From assembly GCA_004379165.1 (NCBI GenBank), contig NKXK01000018.1:50184-114183 (forward strand): 64,000 nt of DNA. Reading direction: 5' to 3'. Positions 40,292 to 50,354 of this stretch are shown here, in pieces (within the stretch, counting starts at the first letter, position 1; each line of letters starts with the position of its first letter). The translations under genes were made by a program, and so were the position numbers. This DNA is from Rhodocyclaceae bacterium. GTDB lineage: Bacteria > Pseudomonadota > Gammaproteobacteria > Burkholderiales > Rhodocyclaceae. The notes below the pieces were generated by a model. It did no database searches. It saw nothing but the letters and a program-made list of their open reading frames with translations, and had not been told where the DNA came from.

Positions 40292-41197
40292 ATGTCCCTC
40301 CCCTCCCACGTCAAGATCGTCGAAGTCGGCCCGCGCGACGGGCTGCAGAATGAAAAACAGGTCGTCCCGACCGAAACCAAGATCGAATTGATCAACCGGC
40401 TGGCCGATGCCGGCGTGCGCGTCATCGAAGCGACTTCCTTCGTGTCACCAAAGTGGGTGCCACAGATGGGCGACAACAGCGCGGTGATGGCCGGCATCAC
40501 CCGTCATCCGGCTGCGGTCTACCCGGTTTTGACGCCAAATTTGCAAGGCTTCGATGCGGCGGTCGCTGCCGGTGCCACTGAGGTGGCGATTTTCGGCGCC
40601 GCCTCCGAAGCCTTCTCGAAGAAGAACATCAACTGCAGCATTGCCGAAAGCCTGAAGCGCTTCGAGCCGGTGGTTTCGGCGGCCTCGGCGCTGGAAATCA
40701 AGATCCGCGGCTATGTTTCATGCGTCGTCGGCTGCCCCTACGAGGGCGCCGTCGCGCCAGAGCAGGCGGCGAGCGTGGCGAAGACACTGTATGACATGGG
40801 CTGCTACGAAGTTTCGCTCGGCGACACCATCGGCGTCGGGAATCCGGCAAGCATCCAGCGCGTGATCGAGGCCTGCGCCCGTGTTGTGCCCATCGAAAAA
40901 CTGGCCGGGCATTATCACGATACCTACGGCATGGCGATCGCGAACATCTACGCCTCGCTGCAGCTCGGCATGGCGGTTTTCGACGCCTCGATTGCCGGCC
41001 TCGGCGGCTGTCCGTATGCCAAAGGTGCCTCCGGCAACATCGCCACCGAGGATGTCGTCTATCTCTTGCAGGGGCTGGGCATTGAAACCGGCATCGATCT
41101 GGCTAAACTGGCGGTTATCGGCGACTGGATTTCCAGTGCCATCAATCGCCCGAATGGTGCCAAGGCCGGCCGGGCCCTTTGTGCTTCCGCTGCGTGA
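40292..41197 (+). CDS. liuE: Hydroxymethylglutaryl-CoA lyase
   Basis: The 301-residue TIM-barrel lyase cleaves HMG-CoA to acetoacetate and acetyl-CoA, the last step of leucine breakdown. [13 protein letters not shown] holds the catalytic arginine-aspartate, [10 protein letters not shown] the metal histidines, and [23 protein letters not shown] the active-site cysteine loop. The start [14 protein letters not shown] at 40292 is preferred over a TTG six codons upstream. It overlaps the next gene by 4 bp (GTGA). Confidence 0.95.
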   Translation: MSLPSHVKIVEVGPRDGLQNEKQVVPTETKIELINRLADAGVRVIEATSFVSPKWVPQMGDNSAVMAGITRHPAAVYPVLTPNLQGFDAAVAAGATEVAIFGAASEAFSKKNINCSIAESLKRFEPVVSAASALEIKIRGYVSCVVGCPYEGAVAPEQAASVAKTLYDMGCYEVSLGDTIGVGNPASIQRVIEACARVVPIEKLAGHYHDTYGMAIANIYASLQLGMAVFDASIAGLGGCPYAKGASGNIATEDVVYLLQGLGIETGIDLAKLAVIGDWISSAINRPNGAKAGRALCASAA

Positions 41198-42183
41198 GCC
41201 TGTTTTCCGCCATTGCCGAACTGATCAAACCCGCCCCGCCCCCCGACCCGGAGGTTGCTGCGGCGCTGGATCGCGTCATCGGCATGGTGGACCCGATGGT
41301 GCGTGCTGCACCGCATCTTGAAAAGCATCTGGCTGGTGCCGTAGAGCATGCGCTTGGCTACTGTGCCGGGCTGGTAGCTGCACTGCCCGGCCCGCTCGAG
41401 ATCAATCGCCAGGCCTTCAGCCACGACCCCCTGATCCACGCGCTGTTTGCCACCGCCGCCGATATCGACGCCATGCTCGGCCGCAGCCAGGCGATCCGCG
41501 ATTATCTGGAACGTCCGGAGTGCTGGGAGACCGACTGTTTCTGCGCCATGCTCGCCGCCCGCAGGCAGCAGAAAAAACAGTTCGGCATGGCGCAGCAGGG
41601 TGACATCATCCGCAATGATGTGCCGCAGGAAGTCCTCTACTTCTCCGACCAAACGCTGATCGAACCGACCTGCGACCTCGACCGGACCCGTGACCGCTTG
41701 CGGGCGCGGGCGCTGGAAAGCCTACTCACCGCCTTCAACAGCCACGTCGATGCCCTGCGGCGCGCCCGCCTCAACCTGCGCGCCGATCTTTCGGTCGAAC
41801 ACGCGCAACTGCTGGTCAGCCAGCAACACGATGATGCCGAACATACCGCGGAACACACCCGCCACCTTGCCGAACTGGAGTTCCGCCTGACGCAGAACGC
41901 CGATTCGTTGATGCCGGAAAACCTCGTCGGAACCTTGGGCGACTTCCTGCGCCACCCGGAGTCAGCGCTCAGCCTGACCCCGGTGACGGTGCGCGTCGAC
42001 CGCCTCGGCATCGTCCAGCGCGACGACTCCCCGGAAGATCAGGTGCAGACGCTGAAATTCCCGGAACTTTCCAGCCGTGACCGCCGTCAGCACATCGCCA
42101 CGCTGGTACGTGTCACCCGCGACGAAGCCATCGCCGCAGTCGAAAAATCCCGCGATCAACAAAAACGTTACATCATTCTCTGA
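41194..42183 (+). CDS. Conserved hypothetical protein, mostly alpha-helical
   Basis: A 329-residue protein that starts at GTG within the liuE stop codon. It is soluble and largely helical, with an acidic middle ([32 protein letters not shown]) and a C-terminal stretch ending [22 protein letters not shown]. There is no signal peptide or membrane helix. I do not recognise a domain. Its overlap with liuE and the following DUF1289 gene shows that it is part of the same operon. A structural or adaptor role is possible but not inferable. Confidence 0.75.
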   Translation: MSLFSAIAELIKPAPPPDPEVAAALDRVIGMVDPMVRAAPHLEKHLAGAVEHALGYCAGLVAALPGPLEINRQAFSHDPLIHALFATAADIDAMLGRSQAIRDYLERPECWETDCFCAMLAARRQQKKQFGMAQQGDIIRNDVPQEVLYFSDQTLIEPTCDLDRTRDRLRARALESLLTAFNSHVDALRRARLNLRADLSVEHAQLLVSQQHDDAEHTAEHTRHLAELEFRLTQNADSLMPENLVGTLGDFLRHPESALSLTPVTVRVDRLGIVQRDDSPEDQVQTLKFPELSSRDRRQHIATLVRVTRDEAIAAVEKSRDQQKRYIIL

Positions 42184-42383
42184 TGACCCCCTCTCCCTGC
42201 ATCAATGTCTGCAAGATGGACGTCCCCAGCGGCCTGTGCACCGGCTGCTACCGCACCATCGATGAAATCACCCTTTGGACGCGGTTCGACGAGCGCGCCC
42301 GCCGTCAGGTCGTTGACGATCTGCCACGCCGCCGGCAAACGCTGGCCAGTTCACCCGCGACGAGTACCCGCCATGAGCGATAG
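42183..42383 (+). CDS. DUF1289 protein
   Basis: A 66-residue protein with the DUF1289 cysteine pattern PCINVCKMDVPSGLCTGCYRTIDEITLW, four cysteines that could bind zinc or an iron-sulfur cluster. Its ATG shares a base with the previous stop (TGATG). DUF1289 proteins are common next to acyl-CoA dehydrogenase and thioesterase genes, with unknown function. A second, related gene overlaps its end. Confidence 0.83.
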   Translation: MTPSPCINVCKMDVPSGLCTGCYRTIDEITLWTRFDERARRQVVDDLPRRRQTLASSPATSTRHER

Positions 42384-42552
42384 CGAAGCGCTATATCAGT
42401 GCGTCGGCATCTGCATGGCCGACCCCGACTCCGGCTACTGCCTCGGCTGTGGGCGGCCGCCGATGGACTCGCCCATCGTCGTCGCCGAGGTCGTTGTTGC
42501 GGTGAACCCGGAAAAACCGCCAAAATCGGGCGACCCGGACACACCGGGATGA
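42373..42552 (+). CDS. DUF1289-like cysteine-rich protein
   Basis: This 59-residue protein has the similar pattern LYQCVGICMADPDSGYCLGCGRPPM, so it is a diverged neighbour of the preceding DUF1289 gene. It overlaps that gene by 11 bp and the following hydrolase gene by 4 bp (ATGA). The C-terminal half contains a copy of the dispersed CTGCGGTCAACC motif, so the last 18 residues may be acquired sequence. Confidence 0.72.
   Translation: MSDSEALYQCVGICMADPDSGYCLGCGRPPMDSPIVVAEVVVAVNPEKPPKSGDPDTPG
42498..42535 (+). repeat. Dispersed CTGCGGTCAACC motif, copy 5
   Basis: TTGCGGTGAACCCGGAAAAA, a spacer, then CAAAATCGGGCGACC. It is inside the 3' coding end of the DUF1289-like gene and ends 14 bp before the next start. 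Confidence 0.5.
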
Positions 42553-43463
42553 TACCCATCCTGCCCGCCAGCATGCTCGTCCTCGAGCGTGGCTGGCTGT
42601 CGGCGAACAACGTCGTCTTTCTCGAGGGCGACGGCGCGACGCTGGTCGACAGCGGCTACGTCACCCACGCCGAGCAGACGGTCGACCTGGTCACCTGCGC
42701 GCTCGGCGGCCGACGCCTCGAACGGGTGATCAACACCCATTCGCACTCCGACCATATTGGTGGCAATGCCGCACTCAAGGCGGCCTTCGACTGCCGGATC
42801 ATCGTCCCCGCCGGACTGCACGCCACCATCGCCGACTGGGACGAAAACGCCTTGCTGCTATCCCCGCTCGGCCAGCAGGCAGCCCGCTTTCAGCATGACG
42901 CGCTGATCGACGGCGGTAGCGAAATCGAAATGGGCGGTCTCAACTGGCAAGCCATACCCGTCCCCGGTCACGACATGGAGGCGCTGGCCTACTACAACCC
43001 GGAGCGACGCATCCTGATCTCCGGCGATGCGCTGTGGGAAAACGGCTTCGGCGTCATCTTTCCCGAACTGCTCGGCGAAGCGGACGGCCTCGCCCACACA
43101 CGGGAAACGCTGGAAACCCTGTCGCGGCTGCCCATCGACGTCGTCATTCCCGGTCACGGCCGCCCCTTTGGCGGCGCCGATGCTGCCTTCGAGCGCGCCT
43201 TCCGCCGCCTCGACCAATTCAGCCGCAACATCGAGCAACTGGCCTGGCATGCAATCAAGGTCATCCTCGCCTTTTCCATTCTCGAACGCCGCCGCCTGCC
43301 TGCAGGCGGGCTGGCAGATTTCTTTGCCGGGCTCTCCTTCGCCGACGATGTCAATCGCCGCTATCTTGGCCTGCCGCCCGACGAACTCGCCAACCGTGCC
43401 GAGCGCGAACTGCTGCTGGTGAATGCCATCCGTCGCGAGGAGGGCTGGCTACTCGCCCCCTGA
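42549..43463 (+). CDS. Metallo-beta-lactamase fold hydrolase
   Basis: A 304-residue MBL protein with INTHSHSDHIGG (HxHxDH), the histidine in PVPGHDMEALAYY, the aspartate in LISGDALWENGFG and IPGHGRPFGG. It is of glyoxalase II-like type with a longer helical C-terminus. It is the last gene of the operon-like run that starts with the thioesterase at 27575. A thioesterase or glyoxalase-type role is possible; the substrate is unknown. Confidence 0.85.
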   Translation: MIPILPASMLVLERGWLSANNVVFLEGDGATLVDSGYVTHAEQTVDLVTCALGGRRLERVINTHSHSDHIGGNAALKAAFDCRIIVPAGLHATIADWDENALLLSPLGQQAARFQHDALIDGGSEIEMGGLNWQAIPVPGHDMEALAYYNPERRILISGDALWENGFGVIFPELLGEADGLAHTRETLETLSRLPIDVVIPGHGRPFGGADAAFERAFRRLDQFSRNIEQLAWHAIKVILAFSILERRRLPAGGLADFFAGLSFADDVNRRYLGLPPDELANRAERELLLVNAIRREEGWLLAP

Positions 43464-43530
43464 GACATATCACTTCCTGCCTATATTCCGCAGGCGTACA
43501 ATGATTCGGTGATATTCAGGGAGTAGCGTC

Positions 43531-45144
43531 ATGTCTTTCCGTAATCGCCTGCTGCTGGGCATGGCCCTGATCATGGCTGCCCTGCTCGCCGCCATTGCCT
43601 TTGCCTACGGCGGCCTGCGAAACACCTCCAGCCGCTTCGCGGACTACCTCGACGGCATCGGCACCCTGAACCAGTCCTACCGCGAGATGTACGCCCAAGG
43701 CCTGCAAATGGGTCAGGCGCTACGTAATATCGTGCTCGACCCCGACAACCCCAAGGCCTTCCAGAACCTCGAAAAGGCACGCAAGGACTTCACTACCGCC
43801 CAAGAACAGGCACGCCGGGCGGCTGACAAGGCTCCTGGTTACACCGAAGCGCTGTCCCGACTCGAGCCTCTGCTGAAGTCGCAGGCCGATGCCCAGGTCG
43901 CCGTCATGGCGGCACTCAAGGCCGCCTCGGCCGATGAGGTCCGCAAGCTGATCAACAGCCGGGAAACACCGGCCTGGCGGGCGCTCAAACAGGCCCTGCT
44001 CGATGACCTCGAACGCCTGCAGAAAGACGCTGAACAACAACGCCAGCAGGCGGCCGCCAAGGCTGAATCGGCTCAGCAGATCATCCTCGCGCTGGCGGCA
44101 CTGGCCATGCTGATCGGGATTGCCAGCGTGCTAAGCACCCTCGCCTACGTCCGCCGCGAACTCGGTGGCGAGCCAGCGTATGCCCGCAGTGTTGCCCAGG
44201 CCGTCGCCGAGGGCGACCTCAGCCGCCGTATCGAACTGCCCCCCGGTGACCAGAGCAGTCTTCTCGCCAGTCTCGCCGAAATGCAGATGCGGCTGCGGCA
44301 ATTGGCCGGCAACCTGTCACAGCATGCCGGCGATGTTCATCGGGCAGCCAGCGAAATGAACCGCGTCACCCACCTCGTGGCGAGTGACAGTGAAGCCCAA
44401 GCCAGCGCCGCCGAGGTGATGGTCGCCAACGCCCAAAATCTCGCCAGCAGCCTGCAAAGCGTGGTTCAGGCCGTTGGCTCGGCGACGAGCATTGCAGCCA
44501 GGGCAGAGGCACTGTCAGTACAGGGTGTCAGCCTGGCCAACCGCACCGCTCAGGAAACCGAGTCGATGGCGACATCAGTACGCAGTACCGGCGATCACAT
44601 CCGCGAACTGGGCGCGCTTTCGGCGCAGATCAACTCCATACTCGGCGTCATTTCCGACATCGCAAGCCAGACCAACCTGCTGGCACTCAACGCCGCCATC
44701 GAAGCCGCCCGCGCCGGTGAGCAGGGCCGCGGCTTCGCAGTAGTCGCCGATGAAGTGCGCAAGCTGGCTGAGCGCACCGCGCACTCCACGGCAGAAATCG
44801 CCACCATGGTCGACAGCATTCAGAACGGCACGCAGCGGGCGGTCGAGGCCATGGAAGCGGGCTTGCATCAAGTTAATGACAGCGTCGAACTTTCGCTGCA
44901 GGCACGCAACGCCTTCGATGAAATGAGCCGCCAGTCACGAGACGTCGCCCAAGTTGTTGGGGGCATCTCGAGCGCCGTTGCCGAAGAAAACGCCAGCGAA
45001 ACGGCCATACTCGACCAAATCACTACCGTCCGCCGCCTGATCGAAGGCACCGTCAATCATGTGCACGGCCTGGTCGACCATGCGACACAACTGCAACGCG
45101 TCTCGGATACGCTGAATCAGGAGGTCGGACGCTTCCGCTTGTAA
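43531..45144 (+). CDS. Methyl-accepting chemotaxis protein
   Basis: A 537-residue transmembrane chemoreceptor. Helix 1 (about 8-28) is followed by a periplasmic helical bundle (30-185), helix 2 (about 188-208), a HAMP domain and the signalling domain with the conserved hairpin tip [43 protein letters not shown]. The periplasmic part is of the four-helix-bundle type with charged repeats, so the ligand cannot be read. GGGAG precedes the start. No cheW/cheA genes are adjacent. Confidence 0.93.
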   Translation: MSFRNRLLLGMALIMAALLAAIAFAYGGLRNTSSRFADYLDGIGTLNQSYREMYAQGLQMGQALRNIVLDPDNPKAFQNLEKARKDFTTAQEQARRAADKAPGYTEALSRLEPLLKSQADAQVAVMAALKAASADEVRKLINSRETPAWRALKQALLDDLERLQKDAEQQRQQAAAKAESAQQIILALAALAMLIGIASVLSTLAYVRRELGGEPAYARSVAQAVAEGDLSRRIELPPGDQSSLLASLAEMQMRLRQLAGNLSQHAGDVHRAASEMNRVTHLVASDSEAQASAAEVMVANAQNLASSLQSVVQAVGSATSIAARAEALSVQGVSLANRTAQETESMATSVRSTGDHIRELGALSAQINSILGVISDIASQTNLLALNAAIEAARAGEQGRGFAVVADEVRKLAERTAHSTAEIATMVDSIQNGTQRAVEAMEAGLHQVNDSVELSLQARNAFDEMSRQSRDVAQVVGGISSAVAEENASETAILDQITTVRRLIEGTVNHVHGLVDHATQLQRVSDTLNQEVGRFRL

Positions 45145-45150
45145 GAACGC

Positions 45151-46317
45151 TCACCCAGCCTTTGGCAAGGCTTGACGCACCAGTTCGACCCAGTAACTGA
45201 CGCCGGCCACCAGTGCCTCGTCGTTGAAGTCGTAGTGTGGGTTGTGCAGCGTGCAGCCGCCGGTGCCCGGGCCATTGCCCAGCCAGACGTAGCAACCAGG
45301 CTTTTCGCGTAGCATGTAGGCGAAATCTTCGGCGCCCATCGACGGTAGCGTGTTGGTCTGAACGTTGCCGGCGCCGAGCACTGACGCCGCCACCTTGCGA
45401 CAGAACGTTGCCTCGTTTTCGGAGTTCACCGTCGGCGGGTAGCGGTGATCGAAGCGCACGCCGATCTGCGCGCAGTTGGCGGAGGCAATGCCGCTGCACA
45501 GGCGTTCGATAGCCCGTTCGATGGTTTCCTGCACCTCCGGCTTGAAGCTGCGGATCGTGCCGCGGAGTACCACTTCCTCGGGAATGATGTTCCACGCCTC
45601 ACCGGCATGGAACTGGGTGACACTGACCACGGCCGACTCGCAGGGATGCAGCGTACGGCTGACCACCGTCTGCAGCGCCTGCACCAGCTGGGCGCCGGCA
45701 ACGATGGCATCGACGCCCTGATGCGGCATTGCCGCGTGGCAGCCATGACCACGGATGGTGATCTCGAAGGCACAGGTGCCGGCCATCACCGGACCGGGCA
45801 TCACCGCCATCTGGCCGAGCGGAATCCCGGGCCAGTTGTGCAGACCGAATACCGCCTCGACCGGAAAACGCTCGAACAGCCCCTCCTCGATCATCACCGC
45901 CGCGCCACCTTCGGATTCCTCGGCGGGCTGGAAGATGAAGACGGCTATACCGTCAAAGTCGGGATTGTCGGCCAGATAGCGGGCAGCACCGAGCAATAGT
46001 GCGGTGTGGCCGTCGTGGCCACAGGCGTGCATCTTTCCCTGGTATTTCGAGTGATGCGGGAATTCGTTCAGCTCGCACAGCGGCAGCGCGTCCATATCGG
46101 CACGCAGGCCGATCATCCGTGGCGAGGTGCCGGCGCGCAGAACACCGACGACACCCGTCCTGGCGATGCCGCGATGCACCTGCAGACCATAGCGGGTCAG
46201 TTCGGCGGCGACCAGATCGGCAGTACGGGTTTCATTGAACGCCAGTTCAGGATGCGCGTGGATGTCACGCCGCAGCATGGTCAGTTCGTGCAGGAAAGGA
46301 AGATCAAGCAGTTGCAT
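45151..46317 (-). CDS. M20-family amidohydrolase (hippurate hydrolase type)
   Basis: The 388-residue zinc amidohydrolase has MHACGHDGHTALLLGAARYL, FQPAEESEGGAAVMIEEG and GAEDFAYMLREKPGCYVWLGNG, the metal and catalytic residues of the M20D peptidases/aminoacylases. Such enzymes cleave N-acyl or N-benzoyl amino acids and indole-amino acid conjugates. AGGAGA precedes the ATG. The gene is convergent with the chemoreceptor with only a few bases between. Confidence 0.9.
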   Translation of the reverse strand: MQLLDLPFLHELTMLRRDIHAHPELAFNETRTADLVAAELTRYGLQVHRGIARTGVVGVLRAGTSPRMIGLRADMDALPLCELNEFPHHSKYQGKMHACGHDGHTALLLGAARYLADNPDFDGIAVFIFQPAEESEGGAAVMIEEGLFERFPVEAVFGLHNWPGIPLGQMAVMPGPVMAGTCAFEITIRGHGCHAAMPHQGVDAIVAGAQLVQALQTVVSRTLHPCESAVVSVTQFHAGEAWNIIPEEVVLRGTIRSFKPEVQETIERAIERLCSGIASANCAQIGVRFDHRYPPTVNSENEATFCRKVAASVLGAGNVQTNTLPSMGAEDFAYMLREKPGCYVWLGNGPGTGGCTLHNPHYDFNDEALVAGVSYWVELVRQALPKAG

Positions 46318-46390
46318 GGGGAGTCTCCTGAGGACGCTTTATTATGCCCAAGGTTGATTGCCGGCGCCGCCTTGAATTATGCTGCGACGC

Positions 46391-47251
46391 ATGAAAATCG
46401 TGCTCATCAGTGGCCTCTCCGGCTCCGGCAAGTCGGTCGCCCTCAACCTGCTTGAAGACTCCGGCTATTACTGCGTCGATAACCTTCCGGTAGTGATGCT
46501 CAACGTGCTGGTCGGCATGTTGCGCGAGGAAGGCGTGCGCAAGGTCGCGGTCGCGGTCGATGCCCGCTCCGGACATGGCATCGAGCAGTTGCCGGGAAAA
46601 CTGTCCAAACTCGCCCGCAGCGACGGTGATGGTGAAACGCGCGTCACCCTGCTCTTCCTGCACGCCAGCGATGAGGCGCTGATCAAGCGCTATTCCGAGT
46701 CCCGCCGCCGCCATCCACTGGCTGGCGATGGCGTCGCACTGGTTGAGGCGATCCGTGCCGAACGTGAACTGCTGGAACCCCTGAGCGAGCTCGGCCATCG
46801 TATCGACACCAGCAACCTGAAGGCCAATGCCTTGCGCGAATGGGTGCGCCAGTTCATCGAGTCAGACCCTGGCCAGGGTCTGACGCTGATGTTCGAGTCC
46901 TTCGGCTTCAAGCACGGCATCCCGCTCGACGCCGATCTCGTTTTCGATGTCCGCTGCCTGCCCAACCCGCACTACGACCCGGCACTGCGCCCACAGACTG
47001 GACGTGACCAGCCAGTGATCGATTTCCTGGAAGCCGAAGCCGAGGTCTGCCAGATGCGCGACGATATCCGCCGCTTCATCGCTACCTGGCTGCCCTGCTA
47101 CATCAAGGACAACCGCAACTACCTGACGGTCGCCATCGGCTGCACCGGTGGCCAGCATCGCTCGGTATATCTGGCCGAATGGCTGGGCCGCGAGTTTGCC
47201 GACAGCGCCCGCGTGCTGGTCCGCCACCGGACGCTGGCCGGTCTCGGTTAG
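46391..47251 (+). CDS. rapZ: RNase adapter protein RapZ
   Basis: A 286-residue protein starting [23 protein letters not shown] with the Walker A motif, and a C-terminal domain with [16 protein letters not shown]. In enterobacteria RapZ delivers the GlmZ sRNA to RNase E and senses glucosamine-6-phosphate. Here only the protein family is certain. Four codons upstream (46379) another ATG exists; I use 46391, the family-like start. It usually sits near rpoN/ptsN genes, which are not in this window. Confidence 0.93.
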   Translation: MKIVLISGLSGSGKSVALNLLEDSGYYCVDNLPVVMLNVLVGMLREEGVRKVAVAVDARSGHGIEQLPGKLSKLARSDGDGETRVTLLFLHASDEALIKRYSESRRRHPLAGDGVALVEAIRAERELLEPLSELGHRIDTSNLKANALREWVRQFIESDPGQGLTLMFESFGFKHGIPLDADLVFDVRCLPNPHYDPALRPQTGRDQPVIDFLEAEAEVCQMRDDIRRFIATWLPCYIKDNRNYLTVAIGCTGGQHRSVYLAEWLGREFADSARVLVRHRTLAGLG

Positions 47252-47272
47252 CCACCGAGGTTTGCAGTTTCA

Positions 47273-47656
47273 ATGTCCATCGCTCCCTGGCTGCCTCTGG
47301 TCCGTCCGGGCGACTGGCTGGTCTTTCTCGCCGGTACAGCGGTGGTTGCGGTCAGCGTCCCGCTATTCTGGCAGGGTGGCATTGCCGACAAGGCTATCGT
47401 GCGTCAGGACGGCCAAGTGTATGCCGAAATCGACCTGCGTACCCGCCGCGAACTGCAGGTTCCCGGGCCGCTGGGCAGCACGCTGATCACCGTCGAGCCG
47501 GGTCGCGTCCGCGTCGTGTCCGATCCCGGGCCAAAACAATACTGCGTTCGCCAGGGCTGGCTGATGCGCCCCGGCGAGATCGCCATCTGCGCGCCCAACC
47601 GCGTCAGCGTCCAGGTTGCCGGACGGACCAAGGTCTATGACTCGATCAGCTATTGA
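47273..47656 (+). CDS. NusG domain II-containing protein
   Basis: A 127-residue protein with one N-terminal membrane helix (DWLVFLAGTAVVAVSVPLFW) and a beta-rich extracytoplasmic domain with conserved QYCVRQGWLMRPGEIAICAPNRV. This matches the NusG domain II-type family found beside Gx transporter genes. Function is unknown; membrane linkage to flavin- or quinone-linked redox systems has been suggested for such pairs. It overlaps the next gene by 20 bp. Confidence 0.85.
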   Translation: MSIAPWLPLVRPGDWLVFLAGTAVVAVSVPLFWQGGIADKAIVRQDGQVYAEIDLRTRRELQVPGPLGSTLITVEPGRVRVVSDPGPKQYCVRQGWLMRPGEIAICAPNRVSVQVAGRTKVYDSISY

Positions 47657-48227
47657 GGACGGCTTGGGCTCGGAGCAAACGCCCGCCCCAAAGGCCGGCG
47701 TGACCCGGCTCGAAGTGACGGACGAAGACCGCCGGGTCGCCTGGCTGGCGACTGCCGCCGTCGGGCTGTCGCTGGTCGATGCCGCCATTCCCTCACCCTT
47801 GCCCGGTGTCAAGCCGGGGCTGGCGAACATCGTCACGCTGGTTGTCCTCATCCGCTATGGCTGGGGCACCGCCGTCTGGGTCAGCGTCCTGCGCGTGCTT
47901 GCCGGCAGTCTGTTACTCGGCTATTTCCTCGCCCCCGGTTTTTTTCTGTCGCTCACCGGCACCACCCTCAGCCTGCTGACACTGGGCCTCGCCCGTCATC
48001 TGCCCGCGCGTTGGTTCGGGCCGGTGACGCTGTCCATCCTCGCCGCCTTCGCGCACATCGGCGGCCAGTTGTTGCTAGCGCGGCTGTGGCTGATTCCGCA
48101 CGACGGTGTTTTTTTGCTGACGCCGGTATTTGCCGGCGCGGCGCTGGTCTTCGGCACCCTCAATGGCCTGATCGCGGCTAAACTGCTGGCTGACACACCA
48201 GCTGCGGAAAGCCCTCCCGATGCCTAA
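47637..48227 (+). CDS. Gx transporter family protein (heptaprenyl diphosphate synthase component I-like)
   Basis: A 196-residue membrane protein with about five helices and the segments PGVKPGLANIVTLVVLIRYGW and GTLNGLIAAKLL, typical of the Gx transporter/HepST component-1 family with an S-component-like fold. It forms a conserved pair with the NusG domain II gene. The ATG at 47637 lies in the end of that gene, and the stop overlaps the ubiX start by 8 bp, so all three are probably co-transcribed. The substrate is unknown. Confidence 0.83.
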   Translation: MTRSAIEDGLGSEQTPAPKAGVTRLEVTDEDRRVAWLATAAVGLSLVDAAIPSPLPGVKPGLANIVTLVVLIRYGWGTAVWVSVLRVLAGSLLLGYFLAPGFFLSLTGTTLSLLTLGLARHLPARWFGPVTLSILAAFAHIGGQLLLARLWLIPHDGVFLLTPVFAGAALVFGTLNGLIAAKLLADTPAAESPPDA

Positions 48228-48834
48228 AACCATCTGCCTCGCCCTCACCGGTGCCTCGGGCATGCCCTACGGCCTGCGCCTGCTTGCCTGCCTGCTCGCC
48301 GCCGGCTGCCGGGTCCAGTTGCTGTATTCGCAAGCGGCGCAGGTCGTCGCCCGGCAGGAGATGGATATCGAACTGCCATCGCGCCCGGCCGATGCGCGTA
48401 CCGCCCTGCTTGCCCGGCTGCCGTCTGAGGTGAACTCGGAAAACCTGCAAATTTACGGACGCGAGGAATGGTTCGCGCCGGTCGCCTCCGGCTCCAATCC
48501 GCCGGACGCGATGGTCATCTGCCCGTGCTCGATGGGTACTCTGGCGGCGATCGCACAGGGGCTGGCCGACAACCTGATCGAACGCGCCGCTGATGTCGTG
48601 CTCAAGGAAGGCCGCAAGCTGGTGCTGGTGCCGCGCGAGACGCCATTTTCAGTCATCCATCTCGAAAACATGCTGCGCCTGGCGCGGGCCGGCGCCTGCA
48701 TCGTCCCGCCTAGCCCAGGCTTCTACAACCATCCGCAGACGGTCGCCGATATCGTCGATTTCGTCGTCGCCCGCGTTCTCGACCAGGTCGGTGTCCCGCA
48801 TGCCCTGATGCAGCGCTGGGGGGAGGCCCGCTGA
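48220..48834 (+). CDS. ubiX: Flavin prenyltransferase UbiX
   Basis: The 204-residue flavoprotein makes prenylated FMN, the cofactor of the UbiD decarboxylase in ubiquinone synthesis. LTGASGMPYG binds FMN phosphate, CPCSMGTLAAIAQGLADNLIERAADVVLKEGRKLVLVPRETP is the family core, and ends at GACIVPPSPGFYNHP. It overlaps the Gx transporter gene, giving a compact operon, and complements the ubiUVT genes at 19.6-22 kb. Confidence 0.95.
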   Translation: MPKTICLALTGASGMPYGLRLLACLLAAGCRVQLLYSQAAQVVARQEMDIELPSRPADARTALLARLPSEVNSENLQIYGREEWFAPVASGSNPPDAMVICPCSMGTLAAIAQGLADNLIERAADVVLKEGRKLVLVPRETPFSVIHLENMLRLARAGACIVPPSPGFYNHPQTVADIVDFVVARVLDQVGVPHALMQRWGEAR

Positions 48835-48835
48835 C

Positions 48836-49468
48836 ATGGGCTGGTTCGACTTCACCCGCGCTCCCGGCGGCACTGGTGTCGAGATGCTCGACATCCCGAT
48901 CTTTCCGCTCAATACCGTACTTTTTCCCGGCGGCGTGCAGCCGCTGAAGATTTTCGAGCAACGCTATCTCGACATGGCCGCCGCCTGCATGAAGGAAAGC
49001 AGCCCCTTCGGCATCTGCCTCATCGACAAAGGCAACGAGGTCGGCGAGGCGGCAACACCGCATGTACTCGGCACACTGGCCAGCATTGCTGACTGGGAAA
49101 TGGAGCAATTGGGCATCCTGCTCATCAGCACGCGCGGCGGGCGGCGCTTCCGCATCATCGAAAGTCGTGTCGACGATGACAGGCTGCTGCGCGCCAAGGT
49201 CGAACTGCTGCCGGAGCCGGGGGCCGTCACGCTACCGCCGGAACGCCGACGTTTGCTGCCGCTGCTCCGCCGAGTCGTCGCCGACATCGGTCCGGAGCGG
49301 ATTCCCGAGCCGCATGACTACGACAATGCGCTCTGGGTAGGCTACCGGATTACCGAAGTGCTGCCGATCCAGAATCTGGCCAAACAGAAGCTGCTCGAAC
49401 TCGACGACCCGCTGGCCCGGCTGGAAATCCTCGAGAAGTTCCTCGACCAGCGTCAGCTGCTGGACTGA
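48836..49468 (+). CDS. LON substrate-binding domain protein
   Basis: A 210-residue protein with the N-terminal Lon-type substrate-binding fold (DIPIFPLNTVLFPGGVQPLKIFEQRYLDM), without the ATPase and protease domains. Stand-alone members of this peptidase S16 family are common and of unknown function. It begins one base after the ubiX stop and its 3' end overlaps the convergent PAP2 gene by 16 bp. Confidence 0.88.
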   Translation: MGWFDFTRAPGGTGVEMLDIPIFPLNTVLFPGGVQPLKIFEQRYLDMAAACMKESSPFGICLIDKGNEVGEAATPHVLGTLASIADWEMEQLGILLISTRGGRRFRIIESRVDDDRLLRAKVELLPEPGAVTLPPERRRLLPLLRRVVADIGPERIPEPHDYDNALWVGYRITEVLPIQNLAKQKLLELDDPLARLEILEKFLDQRQLLD

Positions 49469-49986
49469 CGCGCGCGATCCAGCCGCCAGGCCTTCGCCAG
49501 GCGCAAGCTCACGATAGCCACACCAGCGCCGAGAAGCCAGCCGAAAACGACATCGCTCGGCCAGTGCACCTGCAGATACAGCCGCGACAGACCGACCAGC
49601 CCGGCGAGCAGGATCAAGCCTCCCCCAACCCTCATTCGCCGGCTGGCCGGGAGCAGGTAACAGAGCGCAACGGCCACGGCCATCGCCTGCGCTGAATGCG
49701 CGCTGGGAAATGCGGCATCGACCGGCAGCGGAAACAAGCTGGGCCAAAGATCGGGGCGGGGCCGGTCGATCAAAACCTTCAAGAGATGGCAAAGGACACT
49801 GGCCGTCATCAAGGCGCCCAAGGTCCGCAGACCGGACTGACGCCAGAGCAGCGTGAACAGCCCCGCAGCCGGCAACAGTAACCATAGCGAACCCAACCAC
49901 GTCACCCCGAGCATCAAGGCATCCAGCCAAGGCTGTCGATTCGCCGCCAGCCAGCCCAGTAGCGCCGCGTCGCCGGCGCCGATCAC
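49453..49986 (-). CDS. PAP2-family phosphatase, membrane bound
   Basis: A 177-residue inner-membrane protein with five to six helices. The three phosphatase motifs are present: LLKVLIDRPRP, PSAHSAQ and SRLYLQVHWPSDVVFGW. Such enzymes dephosphorylate undecaprenyl pyrophosphate or phosphatidic acid. The start is GTG at 49986, which overlaps the TGA of the upstream gene (GTGA). Confidence 0.88.
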   Translation of the reverse strand: MIGAGDAALLGWLAANRQPWLDALMLGVTWLGSLWLLLPAAGLFTLLWRQSGLRTLGALMTASVLCHLLKVLIDRPRPDLWPSLFPLPVDAAFPSAHSAQAMAVAVALCYLLPASRRMRVGGGLILLAGLVGLSRLYLQVHWPSDVVFGWLLGAGVAIVSLRLAKAWRLDRARQSSS

Positions 49987-50240
49987 AGGGCGGCGACCTG
50001 CCGGTAGAGTTTCGTCGGGTCTTGGGCTTGCGCTTGCGAGGCCAGGGCGTTGCGCGGCGCCATGCTTTCGGTCAGGCGCGCATCGTCACTGAAGCTGACG
50101 CGGAAGCTCTCCTGAATTTCAGGCAGGTCGATCTGCTCGGACGGAGGCACGCGATCCTGTCTCGCCACCAGCCCGTCCCGCACCTGCACCGAGCGAAAGG
50201 CCGGCACGTTGGCAAGATTCAGATAGCTGACGGGCAACAT
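49983..50240 (-). CDS. Small hypothetical protein
   Basis: The 85-residue frame MLPVSYLNLANVPAFRSVQVRDGLVARQDRVP... has no recognisable domain. GAGGA lies upstream at a slightly long distance and it is coupled to the PAP2 gene by GTGA overlap, which supports expression. The N-terminus could be weakly membrane-associated; no signal peptide is clear. Confidence 0.55.
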   Translation of the reverse strand: MLPVSYLNLANVPAFRSVQVRDGLVARQDRVPPSEQIDLPEIQESFRVSFSDDARLTESMAPRNALASQAQAQDPTKLYRQVAAL

Positions 50241-50291
50241 GATGTCGAATCCTCACCAAGTCGCGTGGAATGCAGTGATGTACAGTGAGTT

Positions 50292-50329
50292 CTGCGGTCA
50301 ACGCGAAAATCCTGCAATAATGGCCACCC
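50292..50329 (+). repeat. Dispersed CTGCGGTCAACC motif, copy 6
   Basis: CTGCGGTCAACGCGAAAA, a spacer, then CAATAATGGCCACCC. It lies in the gap between two minus-strand genes, 26 bp beyond the 3' end of the CBS gene. Confidence 0.5.
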
Positions 50330-50354
50330 TGAGGCGGCCCCGTAAGCACCTCAG